Of a DNA stretch of 64,000 nucleotides, positions 51,763 to 61,168 are shown piece by piece. The DNA is taken from positions 1-64,000 of the forward strand of contig CAYUTA010000006.1 in assembly GCA_964447605.1 (NCBI GenBank), written 5' to 3'. Position numbers and translations under genes: made by a program. The first letter of the stretch is position 1, and each line of letters starts with the position of its first letter. This DNA comes from CAYUTA01 sp964447605 (GTDB lineage: Bacteria; Bacillota; Clostridia; Christensenellales; CAG-138). The notes beneath the pieces are model-generated. The model was not told the DNA's origin. It saw only the letters and a program-made list of their open reading frames with translations, and searched no databases.

Positions 51763-52407
51763 TCAGTCCAAATCCCCTTCCTCACCCAGAAACGCCACGG
51801 CCTTTCCAACGATGGGGAAGCTGCTTTCCGCACGCACGACCACGGGCGCATAGGCGGGGTTCTCAGCCATAAATACAATCTTGTCATCATTTTTATAGAC
51901 GCGCCGCAGGGTGAGCCGCCCCTCCAGGATGACGGCGGCGATTTCATGGTTTTTGACGTCGTTTTGCGCGCGCACATAGATGGTGTCGCCATCCCGCACG
52001 CCGATTTTGCTCATGCTGTCCCCATGAAAACGCATGGTAAAATCACAGCGGACGTTGGCCGGAACGGCACAGTAGCCCTCGATATTCGCGGGATCGAACA
52101 CATTGCTGCCGCGCACCGTCTCGACAATGCGGGGCCTTGCCGACGCGTCGGCCGGCGCAGGCAGCTCGGACGCCACCGGTTTGCCGGTCGGGTAGGCGCG
52201 CCGCGTTTCTTCATCCACCGCCAAAAAATCCACCGTTACTTCAAAGAAGCGGGAGAGTTTGAGCAACGTGGAACGCTTGACGTTTTCCGTCCCCTTTTCA
52301 TAGAAGTTGACGATGGTCATATATGGAATGCCCGCGGCGCGCGAAAGCGAGGCCTTGTTGAGCCCGCGCTCCTCCATGAGCATATCCAGCTTATCCGTCA
52401 TAGTCAT
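51763..52407 (-). CDS. HTH-S24 (LexA/CI-like) regulator with altered catalytic site
   Basis: A 214-residue protein with an XRE-type helix-turn-helix (about 5-62, LNKASLSRAAGIPYMTIVNF) and an S24 peptidase-like domain (about 105-212). The serine of the self-cleavage dyad is present in HGDSM (S131). The lysine position, normally TVKR or TLKR, reads LTLRR with Arg168, so self-cleavage is doubtful. ATG 52407 follows GGAGAGG. It is transcribed away from the transketolase genes, with three palindromes between. It could be a repressor of that operon or of itself. Confidence 0.82.
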   Translation of the reverse strand: MTMTDKLDMLMEERGLNKASLSRAAGIPYMTIVNFYEKGTENVKRSTLLKLSRFFEVTVDFLAVDEETRRAYPTGKPVASELPAPADASARPRIVETVRGSNVFDPANIEGYCAVPANVRCDFTMRFHGDSMSKIGVRDGDTIYVRAQNDVKNHEIAAVILEGRLTLRRVYKNDDKIVFMAENPAYAPVVVRAESSFPIVGKAVAFLGEEGDLD

Positions 52408-52560
52408 AGCGATCGCCTCTCCTGTTTCCATTGTATGGGATTCGGCAAAATTTTACAAGCCATATTACCATCCGCCATAAGTATTTGAAAGAAACCGGCT
52501 TTTTTCTGAAAGATCTACGAAAACCCGCCCGCGCCTCTGGCGCAGCGAGTGAAATATGTG

Positions 52561-52634
52561 TATAATGTCCGTTGTTCGGACATGATCCGCCTCCGGCGGA
52601 TCATACCATATCGCGGTACGGGATATGGTATAAT
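52561..52634 (+). promoter_or_regulatory. Three abutting palindromes and -10 elements upstream of transketolase
   Basis: ATGTCCG/CGGACAT (52565-52583), ATGATCCGCC/GGCGGATCAT (52582-52604) and TACCATATC/GATATGGTA (52604-52630) follow one another with shared end bases. TATAAT occurs at 52561-52566 and, with an extended TGG, at 52629-52634. They are candidate operators for the divergent HTH-S24 protein, or an RNA structure if transcribed from the first TATAAT. Confidence 0.55.
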
Positions 52635-52678
52635 GGGAACAACCTGAGAATTTGCTGTATTGGAAGGGGGATTCCGAC

Positions 52679-53512
52679 ATGGATTCAAACAAGAAACATG
52701 CGCTGGAACAGTTTGCGCTAAAAATCCGCATTGGCGCAATGGAACAGTTCAAGGCGCGCGGGTTCGGCCACGTGGGCGGCTCGCTGAGCATTGCGGACGC
52801 TCTGGCTGTGCTTTACGGTTCGCAGATGGACGTGGACCCCGCCGACCCGAACAAGGCCGACCGGGACAAGCTGGTTTGTTCCAAGGGGCACGCCGGTCCG
52901 GCGGTTTACGCCACGCTCGCGCTGAAAGGCTTTTTCCCATACGATGTGCTTCAGACGCTCAACCAGCCCGGGACGACGCTCCCCAGCCACTGTGACCGCA
53001 AGAAGACGCCCGGCATCGACATGACGACCGGTTCGCTGGGGCAGGGTGCTTCGCTTGCCTGCGGCATGGCGCTGGGCGATGCGCTCAAGGGGCGCAAAAA
53101 CCGCGTTTTCCTGATCGTCGGCGACGGCGAAGCCGACGAGGGGCAGGTTTGGGAGGCGTGTATGTTCGCCTCCGCCAAGAAGCTTTCCAACCTGGTGTTG
53201 CTGCTCGACAGTAATCAAAAACAGCTGGACGGCCCCGTGAAGGAAATCCTCGATCCACTCGATTTTACAAAGAAATTTGAAGCGTTCGGCTTTGATACCC
53301 GGCGTATTGACGGAAACGATATCGAGGCGCTTTACGACGCGCTCGAGTACACGAAAAAAGGGGGCGACAAACCGTTTGCCCTTGTGCTCGACACCATCAA
53401 GGGCAAGGGCGTGGCCGAGGTTGAAACCGCTGCGGGCAACCACAGCATGACCGTCCCGACCGAAAAGTGGGATGCGTGGCAGCAGGGCCTGATCGCCCGG
53501 CTGGACGCCTGA
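52679..53512 (+). CDS. Transketolase, N-terminal subunit
   Basis: A 277-residue subunit carrying the thiamine diphosphate-binding half of transketolase. Motifs: GHVGGSLS with the catalytic-type His (about 25-32), KGHAGPA, TGSLGQGAS and the metal/ThDP site GDGEADEGQVWE (about 150). In Bacillota and archaea transketolase is often split in two genes. GGGGGA precedes ATG 52679. The C-terminal half is encoded 13 bases downstream, so the two form one enzyme of the pentose phosphate pathway. Confidence 0.93.
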   Translation: MDSNKKHALEQFALKIRIGAMEQFKARGFGHVGGSLSIADALAVLYGSQMDVDPADPNKADRDKLVCSKGHAGPAVYATLALKGFFPYDVLQTLNQPGTTLPSHCDRKKTPGIDMTTGSLGQGASLACGMALGDALKGRKNRVFLIVGDGEADEGQVWEACMFASAKKLSNLVLLLDSNQKQLDGPVKEILDPLDFTKKFEAFGFDTRRIDGNDIEALYDALEYTKKGGDKPFALVLDTIKGKGVAEVETAAGNHSMTVPTEKWDAWQQGLIARLDA

Positions 53513-53525
53513 AAGGGGAATTGCA

Positions 53526-54476
53526 ATGAAGATTGTATATAACGGCGAAATGGACCCGCGCGCGTTCAAGGACGTGCTGGGCGCGACCATCCCCCGTCTG
53601 GCGGCGGAGGACGCCTGCGTCATCTATCTCGACGCAGACCTGATGAGCTGCATCGGCACAAAAAAATGGGCGGACGCAAACCCGGACCGCGGCGTCAACT
53701 GCGGCATTTCGGAGGCCAACATGATCGGCGTGGCGGCCGGGCTCGCAGCAAGCGGCTTCAAGCCCATCGTCCACACATTCGGTCCGTTTGCCTCGCGCCG
53801 CGTGTTCGATCAGGTGTTCCTTTCGGCGGGTTATGCGGGCAACGACATCACCGTCATCGGCTCCGACCCCGGCGTCTGCGCCGCGTTCAACGGCGGCACG
53901 CATATGCCGTTTGAGGATGTTGCGCTCTATCGTACGCTGCCGAACGCAACCGTGGTCGACGTCACCGATGCAAACATGCTTATCAGCGTACTCGAGCAGT
54001 GCAAGGACCGCCCCGGCGTAAAGTATATCCGCGTGGGCAGGAAGAACGCCGCGAAGGTCTTTGCCGACGGCGAGACCACGCCCATCGGCAGGGCTATCCC
54101 GCTGCGCGAGGGCGTCGACGCCGTTATCTTCGCCTCCGGCATCATGGTGCACGAGGCCATGCAGGCGGCGCAGGCCCTTGCAAAGGAGGGCGTCGACGCT
54201 GCGGTCGTCAACCTGTTCACCATTAAACCGCTCGATGAGGAAGCCGTCCGGCGTTACGCAAAGGCGACCGGACGGGTCGTCGTTGCCGAAAACCACAACA
54301 GGATCGGCGGACTTTACAGCGCGGTCTGCGAAACGCTTTCGCGCTGCAACTGCGCGTGCGTGGACTATGTCGCCGTCGAAGATGCATTCGGCGAGGTCGG
54401 TCCGCAGAACTATCTGCAGGAGCGTTTCGGCCTGACTGCAAAGCACATCGCAGAAAAGGTCAGGGGCTTGATGTAA
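53526..54476 (+). CDS. Transketolase, C-terminal subunit
   Basis: A 316-residue subunit with the pyrimidine-binding and C-terminal domains. The ThDP-activating Glu lies in CGISEANMIGVAAG (about 58-71); THMPFEDVALYR and the C-terminal VVAENHNRIGGL are typical of split transketolases. GAAAGGGG precedes ATG 53526. It pairs with the N-terminal subunit immediately upstream. Confidence 0.93.
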   Translation: MKIVYNGEMDPRAFKDVLGATIPRLAAEDACVIYLDADLMSCIGTKKWADANPDRGVNCGISEANMIGVAAGLAASGFKPIVHTFGPFASRRVFDQVFLSAGYAGNDITVIGSDPGVCAAFNGGTHMPFEDVALYRTLPNATVVDVTDANMLISVLEQCKDRPGVKYIRVGRKNAAKVFADGETTPIGRAIPLREGVDAVIFASGIMVHEAMQAAQALAKEGVDAAVVNLFTIKPLDEEAVRRYAKATGRVVVAENHNRIGGLYSAVCETLSRCNCACVDYVAVEDAFGEVGPQNYLQERFGLTAKHIAEKVRGLM

Positions 54477-54504
54477 CGCCGCTGTCCATTGCAAAGCAAC
54501 GGCC

Positions 54505-54540
54505 GGGCCACGCGGATTTCGTTTTCGCGTGGCCCTTTCC
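54505..54540 (+). terminator. Terminator of the transketolase operon
   Basis: GGGCCACGCG (54505-54514) pairs perfectly with CGCGTGGCCC (54526-54535) around 11 bases, followed by TTTCC. It lies 29 bases after the stop codon. Confidence 0.8.
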
Positions 54541-54826
54541 ATTCTCGTTCGCCTATTCAAGCCGTTTTTCCGGTTATACAGAAAAAGGTCCGTGCCGCCT
54601 GGCGCAGCCCTGGGCAGGTGTGATTGTGCCGTCCGGCGGAACCGTTGTTTTTTGGTGGAATCGCCGTTTTCCCCCGTGCGCCGCACGCCCGGCAGGCGGA
54701 CATGCGTGCCGCCTTTGCCCAGCATTTACAACGCGCCCTGCGAAGACTTTTTGACAGGACCGGCACATGGCCGGCGCAGGGCAGAGCCGGATGTTGGCAC
54801 AGAACGGCCGAAGGGCGCGGCCCATT

Positions 54827-56503
54827 CTACTCCAGCGCCGGCAGGCCGAACAATGCCTGCATTTCACGATACAGATCGTTTTGCCGCCAGCCGTTGGAGG
54901 TGGAATGCGTGCCCGAGGCGTTGATGACGCAGTTGGGCAACGCCGCCTGCAGCCCGGCAAGCTGCGCCTTGTCAAGCTCGCAGCGGATGCACCAAAGCCG
55001 CTCAAGCTGCGTCATTTGCTTGAGCACTTCAACGCCGCCGATGGCGTTGGTGCTGCAGTTGAGATGCGTAAGCTTTTTAAGCGACAGCAGCGGGTTTAAA
55101 TCGGTCAGATTGTTCTGGAATGTTTCGAGATACTCCAGTTCCGTACACGAGGCGACGGGCGAAATATCCGTAATGCCTTCCATTGCGATGATCAAAAACC
55201 GCAGCTTCGGCAGGTGACGCACGACAGAGATATCCGTGATACGCCGTTTATGGCCAATATCGAGCGCCACAAGATCAGTGCAGTACTTTAGCGGCGCAAT
55301 GTCCTCCGTGGTCAGGTTGATCACGCCCTTTTTCAAATATTTCACCGTCTCGGTGCTGCGCTCGTTTCCGGTGGAAAAAGCCTGCGCGTCAGTGCGCACC
55401 TGCCAGCGGCCAATCGTGACGTACCAGACGAACTTAATGTCCGGAAATTGCCCGCACAGCGCCCCCATCTGCTCGTCCGTCAGGCCGCAGTCGCACATGT
55501 TGATTTTTTTCAATGCGGGCAGGTACTTCAGCTTTGCGGCAAACGCATCCACGTCGCCAATGGACTTCCCGCTCAGGTCAATTTCCGTATCCGCGCCGGA
55601 AACGGGCACGCCGGCAAGCTCGAAGTCCCACAGGAACGCAAGCTGCGGGTAGACGGCGGAAAGCTGCTCAATGTCGGCGAGGGAAACCGCAAGGCCCGTC
55701 AGGTTAACCGTCTCCGCATCCGGAAAAAAAGCCAGCGCCTCCAAAAGCGTTTCCGCGCGATAAGCCGGCGCTCCGGTCAGGTCCAGCGTTGCGGCCGCCA
55801 GGTCGACAAGCTTGCCGCAAACGTCGAGATTCGCGTCAAAACGGATGTTCGGATAGTCGGTTATCAGCTTAGAAAGCGTTTGTCCGTCCAACCCGGTATC
55901 GTGCAAATCCACGCCGGCGAGCGCCGGCAGGCAGGAAAGCGCACGGCCGAGTTCCTCTGCGGTCACGCCCGTGCCGGAAAGATCGAGTGTCGTCTCTGCG
56001 TTGGAAACCGATTTTCCGCCAATCTGTACGTTCCAGATAATCGCGCAGCCGGGCAGCTCCCTGCTCATGGCGAGCAGCGCGTCGTAACAGGCGCAGCCTG
56101 TCGCGTCCACATCGGCCAGATTGGGAAAATAGCGCAGCATTTGGATTTCCGCCGCATCGACGGCCGGCAGGACCAGCCGCGTGGAGTCGCTGTCAAACGT
56201 CGCATCGCCAATCGGCACGCTCCAAAGAATTTCGCAACCGGGCAGCGCGGCATGCAGCGCATCATACTGCCCGGCAGTCACGGGATTGTCGCGGATATCC
56301 AGCCGGACCAGCTGCGTGCTCTGCTGCAGCTCCTCCAGCTGCCCGGCGGAAAGGCCCCTTCCGCGCAGGTCGGCTTCCGTCGCGCTTTCTTTCACCAGTC
56401 CCCCGCCAAGGGCGGCAATGACGCTGCATCCGCACAGCAGGCAGAGACCGGCCAGACAAAGGCTGAGGAACAGCGCGCGCAGCTTGTTCTGAAATTGATT
56501 CAT
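54827..56503 (-). CDS. Leucine-rich-repeat lipoprotein
   Basis: A 558-residue exported protein. The N-terminus is a signal peptide with a lipobox-like LCGC (Cys about residue 26). The rest is a series of LRR-like units: (a) four spaced segments of the form PGCEILWSVPIGD, PGCAIIWNVQIGG, and PDIKFVWYVTIG, each following an LRR helix, and (b) regular LRRs near 410-520 (LKYCTDLVALDIG, LKKLTHLNCSTNAIGG). GGAAGGAG precedes ATG 56503. It probably binds a protein or glycan at the cell surface. It is followed on the other strand by the transketolase terminator. Confidence 0.8.
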   Translation of the reverse strand: MNQFQNKLRALFLSLCLAGLCLLCGCSVIAALGGGLVKESATEADLRGRGLSAGQLEELQQSTQLVRLDIRDNPVTAGQYDALHAALPGCEILWSVPIGDATFDSDSTRLVLPAVDAAEIQMLRYFPNLADVDATGCACYDALLAMSRELPGCAIIWNVQIGGKSVSNAETTLDLSGTGVTAEELGRALSCLPALAGVDLHDTGLDGQTLSKLITDYPNIRFDANLDVCGKLVDLAAATLDLTGAPAYRAETLLEALAFFPDAETVNLTGLAVSLADIEQLSAVYPQLAFLWDFELAGVPVSGADTEIDLSGKSIGDVDAFAAKLKYLPALKKINMCDCGLTDEQMGALCGQFPDIKFVWYVTIGRWQVRTDAQAFSTGNERSTETVKYLKKGVINLTTEDIAPLKYCTDLVALDIGHKRRITDISVVRHLPKLRFLIIAMEGITDISPVASCTELEYLETFQNNLTDLNPLLSLKKLTHLNCSTNAIGGVEVLKQMTQLERLWCIRCELDKAQLAGLQAALPNCVINASGTHSTSNGWRQNDLYREMQALFGLPALE

Positions 56504-56573
56504 GGTTTCGGCTCCTTCCGGGTTCTTTCAGAGTTTTATATTCCGCCGCTTCAACCGGCGGCAAGCGTGCCTT

Positions 56574-58079
56574 TTAGGATCCGCTCCCATCGCGCTGATA
56601 CAGCCGGTATGTCCACAGGTCGTCCTCATACGGCAGGTCGGCCGTATCGATCAGGACATAACGCGGACCCGGGGCATCCTCGCGGTTGCGCATAATCACA
56701 AATTCGGGCGCGCCCGCTTCAACAAGCCGCACCTGCTCGGCCGCGTTCTCCGGGAGCATGACGTTGTTGGAGCTGAAAAAGCGATTGGACGGAATCACAT
56801 CCGCGGCCAGGTAGAACCCGCTGTCCGGGAACGCCCGGCAGAGAAGCGTAATCGCGTCCCCGCTGCGGCTTTGCTCCATCGCGGCGGCAAATTGTCCCTG
56901 CGGCGTGTTCTCCTTCGGGACGCCAAGCAGATAGACGTTACCGCTGACAAGCAGCGATATCCCCACGCCCAGCACACTCAGGCACGCTGGCAAAGCGCGC
57001 GGCCAACGCCGGCCGACCAGCTTTGGCGCAACGCACGCGTTCCAAAGCTCAACCAGCGGCACGCAGCCGAGCGGCGCAAAAGCGGCAAGCGTCAGGCCAT
57101 AATAGCGGTAGTTCTGCCCGCCCATATATAATCCGCAGGGCAGCAGCAAGAACATGCCCCAGACGGCGATTTTCCCCATACGCGTCAATTTGCCCGCTTT
57201 GGCAAACGTGAAGTAGAGCAGTCCGCCGGCTATCAGCAGCGCATACTGAAAATTGCGCAGCAGCGTGGCGAGCGTGCCTTTTACAATGGCGAGCAGCATG
57301 TTCAGCAAAACGGGCGCTTCGAGCGTGGAGTACCCAAAGACGTTCGTATAGAAGTAATAGTGCCAGAATTCCGGCAGCGCATCGTTTACGGCAAAATAGA
57401 TCATCCACGGCACGCCCGTAAGCAGCATCGCGCAACCAAACACCGCGCAGCAGACAAGTCCATGCGAGACGGAGTGCCGCAGGCATTGCCAGAAAAGCAG
57501 CACGGCCATCCACGCCGCATAAAACGCCAGCAGCGTGAATTTGGAAAACAGCAGCAGCCCCGCCAGCAGGCCGTTGGCAAACACCATTTTAAGCGGCGCC
57601 GGCGCGTCCATCCGGTCATAGCGCAGCATGCTGTAAAGCCCGTATGCAAACACCGGCAGACAGAATTCCTCCAGGCTGCCGCCGTGGGAAAAGCTCATGG
57701 ACGAAAGAATCAGCGTGCCGAGCACAGGCAGCGCAACCAATGCGTTCCGGCCGCTGTACAGCGATATGATGCGGTGCGAAAGGTATAAAAACGCGCCGAA
57801 AGAGAGCGCCTCCAGGACGTATACGCCAAAAAATGACCGGGACGAGATCAGTGAACCCAGCCCATAGAGCAGGTAAACCACCGGCCCCTTTTGATCGTAC
57901 AGGTCGAGATACGGCACGTAGCCGCGCATTAGCCCCTTCCCGATGGTAAAGTAAATGTTGGTGTCCACCCAGTCGTTGAGCGGGTACAGCGGCGAGGATT
58001 TTGTGCAGACAAAAAGCAACGCTGCGGCAATCAGCACGCAGTATGGATAAAGAAGCCTTGGGGTTGTCTGCTTCTGCAT
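56574..58079 (-). CDS. GT39-like membrane glycosyltransferase
   Basis: A 501-residue protein with about ten to twelve helices. The first loop DWVDTNIYFTIGKG and YLDLYDQKGPVVYLLY match the N-terminal region of ArnT/PMT-type transferases, with the Asp before TNIY as the likely catalytic residue. It should transfer a sugar from a polyprenyl-phosphate donor. GGAG 7 bases upstream supports ATG 58079; a longer frame exists but has no signal. It is followed on the same strand by the LRR lipoprotein gene after 70 bases, and is divergent from the PIG-L/NAGPA gene. Confidence 0.78.
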   Translation of the reverse strand: MQKQTTPRLLYPYCVLIAAALLFVCTKSSPLYPLNDWVDTNIYFTIGKGLMRGYVPYLDLYDQKGPVVYLLYGLGSLISSRSFFGVYVLEALSFGAFLYLSHRIISLYSGRNALVALPVLGTLILSSMSFSHGGSLEEFCLPVFAYGLYSMLRYDRMDAPAPLKMVFANGLLAGLLLFSKFTLLAFYAAWMAVLLFWQCLRHSVSHGLVCCAVFGCAMLLTGVPWMIYFAVNDALPEFWHYYFYTNVFGYSTLEAPVLLNMLLAIVKGTLATLLRNFQYALLIAGGLLYFTFAKAGKLTRMGKIAVWGMFLLLPCGLYMGGQNYRYYGLTLAAFAPLGCVPLVELWNACVAPKLVGRRWPRALPACLSVLGVGISLLVSGNVYLLGVPKENTPQGQFAAAMEQSRSGDAITLLCRAFPDSGFYLAADVIPSNRFFSSNNVMLPENAAEQVRLVEAGAPEFVIMRNREDAPGPRYVLIDTADLPYEDDLWTYRLYQRDGSGS

Positions 58080-58267
58080 GGGTACGCTCCACTTTATTTT
58101 GAACTCCGGCGGCGCGGCGGCAAGCCGAAACATATTGATAATAGTATAAAGGAATCACAAGCGTTTGACAACAATGTGACAATGCCGGGGGTTTTGTTGC
58201 CAATATCGAAAGGAATATGGCATAATACATTCGTAGAAATAGAAACATAAGACAAAAGAGAGGTACT

Positions 58268-60832
58268 ATGAAACGAACGATTCGCCTGCTGATCATCTGC
58301 CTGCTGCTATTATTCATACCGCTTTCCTCATTTTCCAGGGCGGAAACAGGCCTGGGCTTAGTGCCCGCCGAACAGACGGATACGATTACGTCAAGCTGTA
58401 CGCTTACGCTGCCCGAAGGGCTTGCCGAAAAGGCCTACCGCATTACGGACAGCCTTGTGGAAACCTATCTGATCATGCCGGGCGGCGGCGAATTCACGGC
58501 GGAGTTCCCCGAGGCGGCGCAGGGGGTCTATCTCGAATGGTACGACCTGCCGGAGGGGTATGTGTTCGAGCAGCTCGACGCTTCGGGCAATGTCATTTCC
58601 ACCGATGAAATGCAGCCCTATTTCAACTGCTATTATCCCCTGAATGAAAGTACGCGTAAGATTCGCGTTGCGTTCGACAGGGAGGTCGCTCTCTCCGGCG
58701 TGTGGATTTATGCCGCGTCGGCGGAGCTGCCGCAGACGGTGCAGCAATGGCGGTCCGCGCCGGAAACGGCGGACGTCATGATCATCTCCGCAACGGCGGA
58801 AACGCTTTTGAGCGAGTTTTGCACGGTGATTGCGGACTATACCATCGCCCATGAGATCCCGACGTCCATCGTTATCATGGCCGACGGCACGCGTACCGCC
58901 GAAAGCGAATGCCTGGCGTGGCTTTGGGATATCGGCGTCCGCACACATCCGCGTTTTGGCGGCTTCCAGTCCGATAACAACGAGATTTATAAGATGACCG
59001 CGGCCATGTGGCGCAAAAATACCACGTCAAAATTTATCAACGCTGCGGTGGAAGCCTGCGCGCCCAAGGTGTTGGTCTCCCATATCGATAACGAGTCCGC
59101 CCCGCTGGGCGCCGCGCAATTCACCGCCGAATATGTGCGCAAGGCCGCGGAAAAGTACGACGTTCCCAAGCTTTACATGGCGTCGCCGGCGGGCTCGACC
59201 GTATTGCCCACCGATGAGCCGATCATTGCCGCCGGCGGGCTGAGCGCGGCGGATGTGGCAAAAAGGGCGTACGCCATCTGCGTGTCGCAGCACCAGTTCC
59301 AGAGCGAAGTTTCTCCAAACGCTTCGTTTGCGCTGGCGGAAACCCTGGTTGGCGAGGATGCCGCAAACAATAACTTTCTGGAAAACATCGATCTGAGCAT
59401 CCTCAGCAACTACGTAGACCCAACGCCTACGCCGGAGCCCACTGCGGAACCCACGCCGAAACCCACGCCGAAACCCACCGCCGCTGTGCAGCAAACGCCC
59501 GAAATGCAGGCGGACGGTAAACAGAAGTTTTCGCTGCCGCTCGCGGCGCTGTTCCGTCTTATTCCCATACTGGGCGGCGGGATTGTGCTGACCATTCTGG
59601 TGTTGCTGTTTACCTATGACGCGATCCTGAAAAAATACCGCAAACGCCGCCGCAGGCGCAGGGGGAAGCGCGTCGCGCTGTGGGTTGGGCTTGCGCCGTT
59701 GCTCGTTTCTCTCGTGGTCTCGGGTGTGATCTGCCTTCTCAACCTGGAAAAAACGGAGGCGCCCGTGCCGGTGGGCGGCGGGATGCCCGTACAGGAGACG
59801 CCCGCTCCGGAGGAGCCTCAGCCCGCGGAATCGCCCGATTCCAGCGCGGAGGCTGCCGAAACGGCCGATGATGCAGCCGGGGACGCCGCTGTAGAGCCGG
59901 AATTGGGGACCGTCGCGCCCGCAGCGGCCGGAGCCCAAAGCGCCGGCCTGGTCGGCGGCGGCGAAGCGGAGCAATATTTCCGCCGCGCAGACGACCCTGA
60001 AGAGTATATTTTGGTGGATACGGAAAACGGGCACTGGGAATACCGTACCGACGAGCTGTCTGTTCTCATCGACCGGCATGAAGCGGAAGGGCCCGTGGTC
60101 TATTTTGTGGCGCACATCCGCATGCGCAACCTCGACACGTTCCGCACGGCGCAGTATGCCGCCAAACGCGATGGCGAGGGGCTTGGCAAGCCTTGGATCA
60201 TTTCCCGCCGCAATAAGGCGGTGCTGCTGATTACCGGCGACAATCTGGTGCATATGGACACGGAATACAAGGGTATTCTCATTCGCGACGGCAAGGTATT
60301 TCAGGATGATTACAGCCATGCAACGGACACGATGGCCATGTATCCCGACCTGTCGATGCGCATCTTCACGCGCCGTACCACCACCGCCGACGAGCTGCTG
60401 CAGGATGGCGTGCGGCAGGCGTTCAGTTTCGGGCCGACGCTCATTCGCGACGGCTCAGTCTGCGAAAATCTCGACGTAGGCCGCCTGAAGACCATCAACC
60501 CCCGCACCGGCATCGGCATGGTGGAACCCGGGCATTTCGTCGCAATCATAGTCGACGGCAGGCAGTCGGATTACAGCATCGGCATGCTGTTAAGCGAATT
60601 TGCCCAGCTGTTTGCCGCGGAAGGCTGCAGGCAGGCATATAATCTTGACGGCGGCGTTTCAACCTGCATGGTGTTTATGGGCGAGCAGCTCAATCATCAT
60701 GGCAAGCGCAAAAAGAACAATCAGGCGGACGATACCTACCAGCGCCGCATTCCGGACGCATTGATCTGGGGCTATTCCGAACAGGTGCCGGCAGAGGACG
60801 ACCCGATCTACAATACCGGCGAACTCAACTGA
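58268..60832 (+). CDS. Degenerate PIG-L domain fused to phosphodiester glycosidase
   Basis: An 854-residue membrane protein. Signal peptide (1-25); residues about 165-340 follow the PIG-L deacetylase fold, but the HPDDE zinc motif reads SATAE (174-178) and the later GxHxxH-type motif reads PLGAAQ, so catalysis is unlikely. A Thr/Pro repeat (PTPEPTAEPTPKPTP, about 392-415) leads to a first helix (about 434-452), a short basic loop (RKRRRRRRGKR), a second helix, and then an acidic/Ala-rich linker. The C-terminal NAGPA domain (about 600-815) has VDGRQ and AYNLDGG. Both large domains would lie outside the cell. Role: probably trimming or binding envelope glycopolymers. Confidence 0.8.
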   Translation: MKRTIRLLIICLLLLFIPLSSFSRAETGLGLVPAEQTDTITSSCTLTLPEGLAEKAYRITDSLVETYLIMPGGGEFTAEFPEAAQGVYLEWYDLPEGYVFEQLDASGNVISTDEMQPYFNCYYPLNESTRKIRVAFDREVALSGVWIYAASAELPQTVQQWRSAPETADVMIISATAETLLSEFCTVIADYTIAHEIPTSIVIMADGTRTAESECLAWLWDIGVRTHPRFGGFQSDNNEIYKMTAAMWRKNTTSKFINAAVEACAPKVLVSHIDNESAPLGAAQFTAEYVRKAAEKYDVPKLYMASPAGSTVLPTDEPIIAAGGLSAADVAKRAYAICVSQHQFQSEVSPNASFALAETLVGEDAANNNFLENIDLSILSNYVDPTPTPEPTAEPTPKPTPKPTAAVQQTPEMQADGKQKFSLPLAALFRLIPILGGGIVLTILVLLFTYDAILKKYRKRRRRRRGKRVALWVGLAPLLVSLVVSGVICLLNLEKTEAPVPVGGGMPVQETPAPEEPQPAESPDSSAEAAETADDAAGDAAVEPELGTVAPAAAGAQSAGLVGGGEAEQYFRRADDPEEYILVDTENGHWEYRTDELSVLIDRHEAEGPVVYFVAHIRMRNLDTFRTAQYAAKRDGEGLGKPWIISRRNKAVLLITGDNLVHMDTEYKGILIRDGKVFQDDYSHATDTMAMYPDLSMRIFTRRTTTADELLQDGVRQAFSFGPTLIRDGSVCENLDVGRLKTINPRTGIGMVEPGHFVAIIVDGRQSDYSIGMLLSEFAQLFAAEGCRQAYNLDGGVSTCMVFMGEQLNHHGKRKKNNQADDTYQRRIPDALIWGYSEQVPAEDDPIYNTGELN

Positions 60833-61168
60833 TCTCCGGTTGCGGTACGGCCGTGTTTTCTCCGCTTGTACAGGGCCGTGCGTACCGTCGGGCGCACATT
60901 GTTTAATTCCGCCAAACGGGCCTGCTGCACGCCGCTTGTATAAACCGCAAAGGGCCACGATGGCGGGGCTGTCCGGAATCGAACGACAAAACCGGGCAGC
61001 CCCATTTTGTGTGTCAAAATGCGCTGAGTCTCTTGCTTCAGGCGGCGGCAAGCCCGGCCGACCGTCGGCGTTGCGCCTGCTTCCCCGGCCTTGCTTTTGT
61101 AACCATGCGCTGACTGATTTTTTTCTCCGGAAATTGTTATACTAGTTGAAAAAAGAGGAGAACCGATT
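60833..61168. other. Gap between the PIG-L/NAGPA gene and the Mop gene
   Basis: Contains the terminator at 60965-61008 and probably the promoter of the Mop gene near 61120-61145 (TTATACT-like -10). No gene is seen. Confidence 0.4.
60965..61008 (+). terminator. Terminator-like hairpin after the PIG-L/NAGPA gene
   Basis: GGGGCTG (60965-60971) and CCGG pair with CCGG and CAGCCCC (to 61003), each with a one-base mismatch between them, followed by ATTTTG. Confidence 0.6.

Noticed and set aside
59027..60319. 430-codon frame antisense to the PIG-L/NAGPA gene
   Set aside because: Opposite a gene with signal peptide and clear NAGPA motifs; composition is Arg/His-rich as usual for shadows.
60961..61010. 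tRNA-like TTCGAA segment
   Set aside because: The bases fold as a simple terminator hairpin and there are no acceptor, D or anticodon arms.
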